6,286 nt of DNA from an uncultured Clostridium sp. (GTDB lineage: Bacteria; Bacillota; Clostridia; Clostridiales; Clostridiaceae), in NCBI GenBank assembly GCA_934746785.1, contig CAKVFO010000173.1:1-6286 (forward strand), written 5' to 3'. The position numbers and the translations under genes were made by a program. The stretch's first letter is position 1. Each line of letters opens with the position of its first letter. The notes below the pieces were generated by a model. That model was not told the origin of the DNA and ran no database searches. It saw nothing but the letters and a program-made list of their open reading frames with translations. Shown here one piece after another: positions 1 through 5,299 of this stretch.

Positions 1-12
1 CCATATTATTAT

Positions 13-35
13 CCACCCGCATAGCAGGTGGTTTT
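13..35 (+). terminator. Rho-independent terminator of a gene left of the window
   Basis: The arms CCACC (13-17) and GGTGG (27-31) pair. After a C/A mismatch, GC/GC extends the stem around an ATA loop. TTTT follows, then a T-rich stretch. The orientation fits a rightward gene ending before the window. The stem contains TTATCCACC (9-17), which resembles a DnaA box but is better explained by the hairpin. Confidence 0.55.
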
Positions 36-70
36 ATGTTTCACTTCGTTCAACAGACTAAAGTCCATAA

Positions 71-101
71 TAAAAAAATACAGTCATTAATGACTGTATT
101 T
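71..101 (-). terminator. Terminator of the HEPN-domain gene
   Basis: Positions 76-101 are a perfect 26-bp palindrome with arms around TACAGTCA/TGACTGTA. Read leftward, it is followed by TTTTTTTA (71-78, partly inside the stem). It lies about 50 bp past the TAG of the leftward gene at 152-1285. Read rightward it runs into TTTGCCC, a poor U-tract, so leftward termination is favoured. Confidence 0.75.
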
Positions 102-151
102 GCCCAGTTAGCTTTTTCAGTAACATCTGCGAATATAACATTAAGCTCAAA

Positions 152-1285
152 CTATTCGTCTACTTCCTCTTCCACTGCTGCTTCCTTATATGTATTAAGC
201 TCTTTTTCAAATTTTTTTCTCCAAGGATGATTTTCATCTTTATATATTATTTTCATGAATCTTTGAGCCGCTTCAACATATCCATTAGTTAATCCTTGGC
301 TTATATAATCTCTTAAATAGGAATTCATATTATCTCTATTAAATTCACAAATATTATCCCAGAAGAAAGCATCTATATAATCTTGTTCTTCTATACTTCC
401 CTCAGCTAATTTTATAACAATGGTCTTTGTCCATTCCCCTAAATCTTCAAAATTTTCAAGATACTCTTTAGTTATAGATGAACCTAAAAGCCCTGCATCT
501 GCTATACATTTTTGAGCCGCTTTATTATACCTTCCTGAAGCAGCACTGCTTAATAAAATATTTTCAACACGCATCTTAACTGCTCTATCAGTGTAAGACC
601 AATACTTACCTGGACATATTTTTAAAATAGTTTTTATATCCTTTTCATCACTTGTATATTTAAGTTGTTCTGATACAACTGAATATACTCTTTTTATACC
701 TTTATCATCTAAATTTTCTAAAAGGGAGGTCATGAATAAAGCTAAGTTATCTATATTTCCTTCATTTCTCTTTTGAAGAACTGAAATAGCCATGCTTACT
801 TTTCTACCTTTTGGAATTTCTGAAACAAGAAGATCCGAATATTCTTTAGACTTCACATAATAATTATCAAACACACGTTTTAAAAATATATTTTCTTCAA
901 ACCCAAGTTTTGATTTATCTATTATCTTTAATAAATAATCTATGAAAATTATAATTCCATCACAATCTTCTTTACTATCTTTTGGGTTATCATAACTTCT
1001 TGGATTTCTTACTGCTATAAAAAATCCCTTTAAGATTTCTTTAATTCCTCTCTGACTATCCTTTTCAGATGCTGTATGCAAATTATTTATTCTTATTTTC
1101 GGATGTTCTCCACCAAAAGCTTTTTCTGCAAGTTTAATACCTTCTATATCTAGACCACTTTTATTTCTTATTGTTTCTGTTAAAAAGTGCATTCCATCTA
1201 ATATAGCTCCCGTATAATTTCCTCTTTCATAATTATCTCTACACGCCTGCCAAAGTTCTTCTTTTATTCCATATCTAATATCCAT
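152..1285 (-). CDS. TIGR02391/Ymh-family HEPN-domain protein, function unknown
   Basis: The protein has 377 residues and no signal peptide or membrane segment, so it is probably cytoplasmic. Residues 1-125 match my memory of the TIGR02391 (Ymh) family. An N-terminal helix containing AILDGMHFLTETIRNKSG (27-44) is followed by KAFGGEHPKIRINNL (55-69), QRGIKEILKGFFIAVRNPRSYDN (78-100, quoted in part) and a helix at 109-124. The family belongs to the HEPN superfamily, whose active members are RNases using R-x4-6-H. Here the motif is RNPRSY (93-98), with tyrosine in place of the expected histidine. Residues 130-377 are predicted helical and charged, and I do not recognise them; the C-terminus is acidic (EEEVDE). 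The ATG at 1285 is supported by AGGAGGGG (1290-1297) at good spacing. The gene stands alone, leftward, divergent from padR. Relatives are often found near defence genes, but no partner is visible here. A structural or regulatory rather than nucleolytic role is inferred. The family call is fairly sure; the function is unknown. Confidence 0.8.
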   Translation of the reverse strand: MDIRYGIKEELWQACRDNYERGNYTGAILDGMHFLTETIRNKSGLDIEGIKLAEKAFGGEHPKIRINNLHTASEKDSQRGIKEILKGFFIAVRNPRSYDNPKDSKEDCDGIIIFIDYLLKIIDKSKLGFEENIFLKRVFDNYYVKSKEYSDLLVSEIPKGRKVSMAISVLQKRNEGNIDNLALFMTSLLENLDDKGIKRVYSVVSEQLKYTSDEKDIKTILKICPGKYWSYTDRAVKMRVENILLSSAASGRYNKAAQKCIADAGLLGSSITKEYLENFEDLGEWTKTIVIKLAEGSIEEQDYIDAFFWDNICEFNRDNMNSYLRDYISQGLTNGYVEAAQRFMKIIYKDENHPWRKKFEKELNTYKEAAVEEEVDE

Positions 1286-1328
1286 GATTCCCCTCCTACT
1301 TTACTTTAACCTTACATATTTTAATTTT

Positions 1329-1357
1329 ATTTTATAACATTTCTTATATTTAAACAA
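1329..1357 (-). promoter_or_regulatory. Predicted sigma-A promoter of the HEPN-domain gene
   Basis: Read leftward, a -35-like TTGTTT (1352-1357) is separated by exactly 17 bp from a -10-like TAAAAT (1329-1334). It lies about 45 bp upstream of the ATG, leaving a short leader that contains the AGGAGGGG site. The surrounding DNA is very AT-rich, so chance matches are likely. An 8-bp palindrome ACCATGGT (1361-1368) abuts the -35. Confidence 0.5.
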
Positions 1358-1441
1358 ATCACCATGGTCTTTTTATTGTTATTTATTATTTTATTTTGTA
1401 TATATTTTTATTTTAGAATTAATTGTATATTTGCCTTTTTA

Positions 1442-1470
1442 TTAAAATATAATATTATATAATGTATAAT
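1442..1470 (+). promoter_or_regulatory. Predicted promoter of the padR operon
   Basis: A perfect -10 TATAAT (1465-1470) lies 17 bp from a weak -35 TTAAAA (1442-1447), about 38 bp upstream of the padR ATG. Two other TATAAT copies (1448-1453 and 1458-1463) give alternative -10 boxes, so the exact start site is uncertain. The promoter is overlapped by the tandem palindromic repeat at 1448-1481. Confidence 0.5.
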
Positions 1471-1481
1471 ATTATATAAAG
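1448..1481 (+). repeat. Tandem 17-bp palindromic repeat, candidate PadR operator
   Basis: Two adjacent 17-bp units differ at one base: TATAATATTATATAATG (1448-1464) and TATAATATTATATAAAG (1465-1481). Each begins with a perfect 12-bp palindrome, TATAATATTATA (1448-1459 and 1465-1476). They cover the proposed -10 region of padR. PadR dimers bind palindromic sites and commonly repress their own genes, so an autoregulatory operator is a reasonable inference. Slippage in AT-rich DNA could also produce such a repeat. Confidence 0.5.
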
Positions 1482-1507
1482 AATGAAATTAAAAAAGAGG
1501 TGTTAAC

Positions 1508-1828
1508 ATGTCATTTCAACTTGGCTCTTCATTATTAGATGCTTGTGTTTTAGCCGTGCTTTCTAGAGAAAGTACTTATGGATATATTCTCACTCAAAAT
1601 GTAAAGCAGATAATGAATATATCTGAATCCACATTATATCCAGTTTTAAGACGCCTTCAAAAACAAGATTACCTATCTACTTATGATGAATCTTATCAAG
1701 GAAGAAACAGAAGATATTACAAAATCACAGATAAAGGAAGAGGAAAACTTAAAGAATATTTAATGGATTGGAATTTATATAAAGAAAATATTGATAAGGT
1801 TTTATATGGAGGTGATATTAATGAATAA
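1508..1828 (+). CDS. PadR-family transcriptional repressor
   Basis: This is a 106-residue cytoplasmic winged-helix DNA-binding protein, the usual size of the short PadR class. Residues 8-20 (LLDACVLAVLSRE region) and STYGYILTQNV (22-32) form the typical PadR opening. STLYPVLRRLQKQDYL (41-56) is the recognition-helix region. GRNRRYYKITDKG (65-77) is the beta wing, and a short C-terminal dimerisation helix (80-97) follows. The ATG is preceded by GAGGTG (1497-1502) at 5 bp. The gene overlaps the next gene by 8 bp, so the two are cotranslated. PadR genes next to HAAS/DUF1700 and DUF4097 genes form a common Firmicute module linked to the cell envelope. In that module PadR probably represses the operon until a signal, often envelope stress or a small molecule, is sensed. 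The ligand cannot be inferred. The family call is secure. Confidence 0.95.
   Translation: MSFQLGSSLLDACVLAVLSRESTYGYILTQNVKQIMNISESTLYPVLRRLQKQDYLSTYDESYQGRNRRYYKITDKGRGKLKEYLMDWNLYKENIDKVLYGGDINE
1808..1816 (+). promoter_or_regulatory. Ribosome binding site that fixes the HAAS gene start
   Basis: GGAGGTGAT lies inside the last codons of padR and sits 8 bp (from GGAGG) before the ATG at 1821. The in-frame ATG at 1791 has no such site and lies within padR, so 1821 is the better start. This layout implies translational coupling. Confidence 0.9.
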
Positions 1829-2267
1829 ATCTATATTCATGTCAACTTTAAAGAAAAAGCTTAAAAGATTACCAAAGGATGAAATATATAATATTACAAA
1901 CTACTATGAAGAATACTTTCAAGACTCTAATAAAAGCGAAGAAGAAGTTATTGCAGAGCTTGGTTCCCCTTCAATAATAGCTTCACAAATTTTATCTGAC
2001 TATGCTATTAGTTCAAATGGCAATAGTATGAGTATATCAAATAAAATATTAATATCTATTTTAGTCATATTAGCAGCTCCTATAGGTATTCCTTTAATAA
2101 TAGCTGGAATTGCAATTTTATTTGCTATTGGCATATGTATCTTTTCTGTTTTATTTGCAGCATCAGCTACTGTCTTAGCCATCATGTTTTCTAGCATAAT
2201 ATGTATTATTGCTGGCTCTGCTGTTATATTTAAATATTCTTTTATCAAAAGTAATTACGAAGTTTAA
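1821..2267 (+). CDS. HAAS/DUF1700-domain membrane protein
   Basis: The protein has 148 residues from the ATG at 1821. Residues 1-60 form a HAAS (DUF1700) signalling domain: a basic helix FMSTLKKKLKRLPKDEI (6-22), NYYEEYF (27-33), then KSEEEVIAELGSPSIIASQIL (38-58, described in parts), matching the family's SEEEvi-eLGsP-IA pattern. After a short Ser/Asn-rich linker (62-73), residues 75-138 are strongly hydrophobic and should form two or three membrane segments. The HAAS domain therefore faces the cytoplasm. In known modules a HAAS protein works with a PadR-type repressor and a DUF4097 protein, apparently linking membrane state to transcription. The exact mechanism is not established here. The gene overlaps padR by 8 bp and is followed after 27 bp by the 42-residue reading frame at 2295. 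Confidence 0.88.
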   Translation: MNKSIFMSTLKKKLKRLPKDEIYNITNYYEEYFQDSNKSEEEVIAELGSPSIIASQILSDYAISSNGNSMSISNKILISILVILAAPIGIPLIIAGIAILFAIGICIFSVLFAASATVLAIMFSSIICIIAGSAVIFKYSFIKSNYEV

Positions 2268-2294
2268 TTCATATAAGAAAAGAGGTTCAATAGA

Positions 2295-2423
2295 ATGAAG
2301 AAATCTATTAAAATAGCATTATATTTAATTACAATAGGATTAATTTTAGCTCTTACTGGATATGCTTTTGATGGTGCTAAATCAATATATTTCTCTAATT
2401 TTAAAATACACGTAGGAAGTTAG
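2295..2423 (+). pseudogene. 42-residue remnant of a DUF4097-type membrane protein
   Basis: A short reading frame starts at an ATG preceded by AAAGAGG at about 10 bp. It encodes MKKSIKIALYLITIGLILAL followed by TGYAFDGAKSIYFSNFKIHVGS and a TAG. The basic start and single hydrophobic segment (residues 5-24) followed by GAKSIYF resemble the N-termini of DUF4097 (beta-strand repeat) proteins. Those normally sit third in PadR-HAAS-DUF4097 operons and are over 200 residues long. Here the beta-repeat domain is missing, and a terminator starts 13 bp after the stop. A 3' deletion is the simplest explanation. It could instead be a functional small membrane protein, since the start, ribosome site and membrane segment are intact. 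The family assignment rests on position and on the N-terminal pattern only. Confidence 0.55.
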
Positions 2424-2430
2424 CGCACTC

Positions 2431-2469
2431 AAAAAAGCTGGCACCCATTTAGTAAGTGTCAGCTTTTAT
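2431..2469. terminator. Bidirectional terminator between the PadR operon and ndk
   Basis: AGCTGGCAC (2436-2444) pairs with GTGTCAGCT (2456-2464) as a 9-bp stem with one G-U pair and an 11-nt loop. It is preceded by six A and followed by TTTTATTTATT. Read rightward it ends the padR operon. Read leftward the stem has one A/C mismatch, followed by TTTTTT, and sits 9 bp after the ndk stop. Confidence 0.85.
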
Positions 2470-2472
2470 TTA

Positions 2473-2883
2473 TTATTTACATTCACTAAACCATAATGCT
2501 ATTTCTTCTTTTGCCTTTTCTACTGAATCTGAAGCATGAACTATATTTTCAGTTTTACTTCTTCCATATCTATGTCTAATGGTTCCTTCTGCTGCTTCAT
2601 CAGGATTTGTTGCTCCATTTATAGCTCTTATTCTACTTATAGCATCCTCCCCTTCTAATATCATAGCTACTAGAGGACCTCTTGTAATAAATGCAATAAG
2701 TTCTTCAAAGAAAGGCTTATCTTTATGTTGTGAATAATGTTTTTCCGCTATTTCTCTTGTTGCCTTCATAAGTTTAAGGTTATTAACTTTAAGAGCATTA
2801 TCTTCATAAACACTTATTACATTTCCAATAATTTCTCTTTCAACACCATCTGGCTTAATTAATACCATACTCTTCTCTACCAT
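2473..2883 (-). CDS. ndk: Nucleoside diphosphate kinase
   Basis: Ndk is a cytoplasmic enzyme that moves the terminal phosphate of ATP to other nucleoside diphosphates through a phosphohistidine, balancing NTP and dNTP pools. The 136-residue protein is full length for the bacterial family. All catalytic positions are present: K10 in LIKPDG, Y50, R86, T92 in NGATNP, R103 in TIRHRYG, N113 and the phosphorylated H116 in ENIVHASDS. Many family members have HGSDS, so the alanine after the histidine is a mild variation. The start codon has AAAGGATGA (2891-2899) upstream. The gene is leftward, 162 bp after the hemolysin III-like gene, and probably has its own promoter, with TATAAT on the minus strand at 2911-2916. 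It shares its terminator with the convergent padR operon. Confidence 0.97.
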   Translation of the reverse strand: MVEKSMVLIKPDGVEREIIGNVISVYEDNALKVNNLKLMKATREIAEKHYSQHKDKPFFEELIAFITRGPLVAMILEGEDAISRIRAINGATNPDEAAEGTIRHRYGRSKTENIVHASDSVEKAKEEIALWFSECK

Positions 2884-2899
2884 AATTAATTCATCCTTT

Positions 2900-2934
2900 C
2901 GGGAGTTTTTATTATAATATACTTATTATTCCCG
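2900..2934 (-). promoter_or_regulatory. ndk promoter region with flanking inverted repeat
   Basis: Read leftward, a perfect -10 TATAAT lies at 2911-2916, about 30 bp upstream of the ATG. No good -35 is seen at the usual distance. The -10 is flanked by CGGGA (2900-2904) and its complement TCCCG (2930-2934), the only GC-rich runs in this gap. The arms are 30 bp apart, centre to centre. Whether this inverted repeat is an operator or chance is unknown. Confidence 0.4.
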
Positions 2935-3016
2935 TTTTATGATTAATTATTTATAATTTTCTTATTCCATAGGAAATTATATCTATAATCAGATTTTAGA
3001 GAAGTTATTTATTGGA

Positions 3017-3039
3017 ACCTTTTAAGTATTTTTAAAGGT
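3017..3039 (-). terminator. Weak hairpin after the hemolysin III-like gene
   Basis: ACCTTTTAA (3017-3025) and TTAAAGGT (3032-3039) pair with one bulged base around a 6-nt loop, 7 bp after the leftward stop codon. Only a poor U-tract follows (CCAATAAAT), so termination may be leaky and some transcripts could run into ndk. Confidence 0.35.
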
Positions 3040-3045
3040 ATTAAT

Positions 3046-3726
3046 TTAATACACATATAGATATATACCAAACCAATGTAATATAGCTCCTGCTAATACA
3101 AAGAAATGCCATATAAAATGATCATATTTTTTATCTCTTGAAAATGGAATCATTCCTAATGTATAGAAAATTCCCCCTATTAGTATCATCCATAATAAAG
3201 GCATATTATTTCTATACCAATCTGGTATAAACATAAGGCCGCTCCATCCTATAGTAAAAAATAATGTGAAATGAACCCACATAAATTTTCCTGGCCCTAA
3301 AATACTTATCATAGTAATTCCACATACAATTAGAAACCAAGCAATACAAAATAGTACTATTCCTAAAGTGTTTCCCCAATATACAAGATAAAGAGGTGCA
3401 AATGTTCCTCCTATTAAAAGATAAATAGATGAGTAATCAAACCTCCTCCATAATCTCTTAACTGTTGAACCACTTTTAAAGGAATGGTATAAGCAGCTCA
3501 TAAGCATCATTAAAAATAAGCTTATTCCATAAAAACATGATGCCATAACTTTCATTCCAGTATCCGATTTTATTAAAAGAAGTATCATTCCAGCAATAGC
3601 CAATAAAGCTCCTACTCCATGGGTTACTGAATTTCCAACCTCTTCTAATACAGTTAATTTAGGAGGCTCATTTAATTTTTTAAGTTGTTTTTTTCTTTTT
3701 TCTTTATCATTAAATTTTTTATCCAT
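3046..3726 (-). CDS. Hemolysin III/PAQR-family membrane protein
   Basis: The protein has 226 residues with seven predicted membrane segments, as in the HlyIII/TrhA branch of the PAQR superfamily. A basic cytoplasmic N-terminus (1-20, rich in Lys) precedes the signature EEVGNSVTHGVGA (28-40). SCLYH (77-81) supplies the S-x3-H motif, FDYSSIYLLIGGTFAP (96-111) the conserved Asp (D97), and DHFIWH (202-207) the H-x3-H pair before the last segment. H81, H203 and H207 are the expected metal ligands, so the site looks intact. Eukaryotic relatives are progestin or adiponectin receptors. Bacterial members are named for a haemolytic activity reported in Bacillus cereus, and others have been tied to membrane lipid or energy homeostasis. 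Toxin status should not be assumed from the name. GGAG (3735-3738) lies 8 bp before the ATG. The gene is divergent from the antiporter gene. Confidence 0.93.
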   Translation of the reverse strand: MDKKFNDKEKRKKQLKKLNEPPKLTVLEEVGNSVTHGVGALLAIAGMILLLIKSDTGMKVMASCFYGISLFLMMLMSCLYHSFKSGSTVKRLWRRFDYSSIYLLIGGTFAPLYLVYWGNTLGIVLFCIAWFLIVCGITMISILGPGKFMWVHFTLFFTIGWSGLMFIPDWYRNNMPLLWMILIGGIFYTLGMIPFSRDKKYDHFIWHFFVLAGAILHWFGIYLYVY

Positions 3727-3760
3727 AATCTTCTCTCCACTTATAATTCTATTAATATCT

Positions 3761-3766
3761 ATTATA
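3761..3766 (-). promoter_or_regulatory. Predicted -10 box of the hemolysin III-like gene
   Basis: Read leftward this is a perfect TATAAT preceded by GGGTG, about 35 bp upstream of the start codon. A candidate -35 (TTTGAA) lies only 15 bp away, so the full promoter is uncertain. Confidence 0.4.
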
Positions 3767-3824
3767 CACCCAATAATTTAATTCAAAAGAAATTTATTAT
3801 ATTCAGAATAAAATCACTTAAAAT

Positions 3825-3833
3825 TGTTATAAT
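3825..3833 (+). promoter_or_regulatory. Candidate extended -10 promoter of the antiporter gene
   Basis: TGTTATAAT matches the extended -10 form TGnTATAAT, which can work without a good -35, and none is seen here. It would give a leader of about 110 nt. A second, weaker extended match, TGTTATTAT (3892-3900), is closer to the gene. No riboswitch-like fold was recognised in the leader. Confidence 0.4.
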
Positions 3834-3950
3834 ATACATTTGTTTTTTTAACTATATTATAATTTTATAATTTCCTAAAGTTAAAAAAACATGTTATTAT
3901 TATAAATAGTATTTTTTAATTAAATATTTCATACATATAGGAGAGATTTT

Positions 3951-5264
3951 ATGAATAAGAAAAGTAATGGATGGGCTCTTATACCCGCACTAGTCTTTTT
4001 AGTACTATACTTAGGTCTAGGAATTACCTTTGAATATGTATTAGAAATTGAAATGGGATTTTATAATATTCCAATCATAGTTATATTTATGATTGCTATA
4101 TTAACAGCTTGCATGCAAAACAGATCAATTTCTTTTGATGAAAAACTTGAAATAATGGCAAAGGGAATTGGAGATAAAAATATTCTTACGATGATACTTA
4201 TATTCTTATGTGCTGGCATATTTGTTGGAGTTACAGGAAGAGATAGTGCTCAAGCAGTTGCATATATGCTTTTATCAATTACACCTGCCTGGCTAGCAGT
4301 TGCAATACTTTTTATAGTTGCATGTTTTGTTTCCTTAGCGATGGGAACATCTTGTGGAACTATTACCTTACTTGTACCTATAGCTATAGCAGTTTCAAAT
4401 GCATCAGGTTATAATGCTGCTTTTTGTATAGGTTCTGTAATGAGTGGGGCTATGTTTGGAGACAACCTTTCATTTATATCTGATACAACAATAGCAGCAT
4501 GTAATACACAAGGCTGTAGAATGAAAGATAAATTTAGAGCAAACTTTAATATAGCTCTACCAGCTGCAGTAATTACACTAATTATAATTATTGCAATGTC
4601 TTTAAAAACTAATGCAGGTGAAGTTGCTATAGAATCATATAACCTTTTAATGCTTCTTCCTTACATTTTGGTGTTAATAGGAGGACTTGCTGGAATTAAT
4701 GTATTTTTAGTTCTACTTATAGGTATTGGTTCAGGGACAATAATAAACTTAATAAATGGCTTAACTTTTAATGTGCTTTTAAACAATATGGGAAGTGGAG
4801 CTTCTGGAATGTTTGAAACAATTATGGTAACAATACTTGTTTCCGTATTATGTGCACTTATCAGAAGTAATGGTGGTTTTGATGCTCTTTTAAGCTTTAT
4901 AAGAAAAGTATTTAAAGGTAATAAAGGCGGTCAAATTGGAATGGGACTTTTAGTTGGTGCTATGGACATTGCAACTGCTAATAATACTGTAGCCATAGTT
5001 ATGGCTGGACCTGTTGCGAAAGAAATGAGTAAAGATTATAATATTACACCAATGAGAGCTGCATCTATTCTTGATACATTCTCATGTATCTTTCAAGGAA
5101 TTTTACCTTATGGTGCTCAAATGTTACTAGCACTTGCAGCCGCTAGTGAATGTGGATTTACTATGTCAGCTTTTGATATAATTCCAAACCTTTTATATCC
5201 ATTTATACTTGCTGTAGTATCCTTAATATATATTTTATTCAGTAAAAATAAAAAATCAGCATAG
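3951..5264 (+). CDS. NhaC-family Na+/H+ antiporter-type transporter
   Basis: This is a 437-residue integral membrane protein with about 11-12 hydrophobic segments spread over residues 8-431. Signature motifs of the NhaC family (ion transporter superfamily) are clear: AMGTSCGTITLLVPIA (130-145), SGAMFGDNLSFISDTTIAA (165-183) and its inverted-repeat counterpart DIATANNTVAIVMAGPVAK (339-357). ILDTFSCIFQGILPYGAQ (373-390) follows. The polar GDN-SDTT and TANN segments and D375 are likely ion or substrate sites. Known family members exchange H+ for Na+ (NhaC) or couple ion flow to organic acids (MleN, malate/lactate). Because these cannot be separated by motif, the substrate is left open and no gene symbol is given. 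AGGAGA (3939-3944) sits 6 bp before the ATG. The gene is a single unit, divergent from the hemolysin III-like gene, and ends at a strong shared terminator. Confidence 0.9.
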   Translation: MNKKSNGWALIPALVFLVLYLGLGITFEYVLEIEMGFYNIPIIVIFMIAILTACMQNRSISFDEKLEIMAKGIGDKNILTMILIFLCAGIFVGVTGRDSAQAVAYMLLSITPAWLAVAILFIVACFVSLAMGTSCGTITLLVPIAIAVSNASGYNAAFCIGSVMSGAMFGDNLSFISDTTIAACNTQGCRMKDKFRANFNIALPAAVITLIIIIAMSLKTNAGEVAIESYNLLMLLPYILVLIGGLAGINVFLVLLIGIGSGTIINLINGLTFNVLLNNMGSGASGMFETIMVTILVSVLCALIRSNGGFDALLSFIRKVFKGNKGGQIGMGLLVGAMDIATANNTVAIVMAGPVAKEMSKDYNITPMRAASILDTFSCIFQGILPYGAQMLLALAAASECGFTMSAFDIIPNLLYPFILAVVSLIYILFSKNKKSA

Positions 5265-5295
5265 AAAAAGAGCTGTCTATACGATAGCTCTTTTT
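5265..5295. terminator. Shared bidirectional terminator of the convergent genes
   Basis: A 13-bp stem pairs AAAAAGAGCTGTC (5265-5277) with GATAGCTCTTTTT (5283-5295), with one G-U pair and a 5-nt loop. The outer A/T run gives a U-tract in both directions. It starts right after the antiporter stop codon and lies 4 bp from the deacetylase stop codon, filling most of the 35-bp gap. Confidence 0.93.
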
Positions 5296-5299
5296 ACTA

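Noticed and set aside
9..17. A DnaA-box-like TTATCCACC
   Set aside because: It is a single 8-of-9 match inside a terminator hairpin, with no further boxes, no dnaA/dnaN genes and no unwinding region beside it.
36..230. A rightward 64-codon open frame
   Set aside because: It overlaps the end of the HEPN-domain gene antisense, is Ser-rich low complexity, and has no ribosome site. It is a shadow of the leftward frame and the terminator region.
1441..1481. AT-rich iterated repeat as a replication origin
   Set aside because: There are only two units, with no DnaA boxes or replication gene nearby, and the position fits a promoter/operator of padR better.
1791..1820. Upstream ATG extension of the HAAS protein
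   Set aside because: There is no ribosome site before 1791, whereas GGAGGTGAT is well placed before 1821, and the family start MNKSIFMSTL fits residue 1 there.
2000..2248. A leftward 82-codon open frame inside the HAAS gene
   Set aside because: It is antisense to the hydrophobic half of a confidently assigned gene and has no supporting start site.
3685..3870. A rightward 61-codon open frame
   Set aside because: It starts antisense to the Lys-rich N-terminus of the hemolysin III-like gene and runs into A/T-rich promoter DNA. The product is Phe/Ile/Asn-rich low complexity.
3834..3950. Possible riboswitch in the antiporter leader
   Set aside because: The segment is almost all A/T with no conserved GC-containing stems or known riboswitch core that I can recognise.
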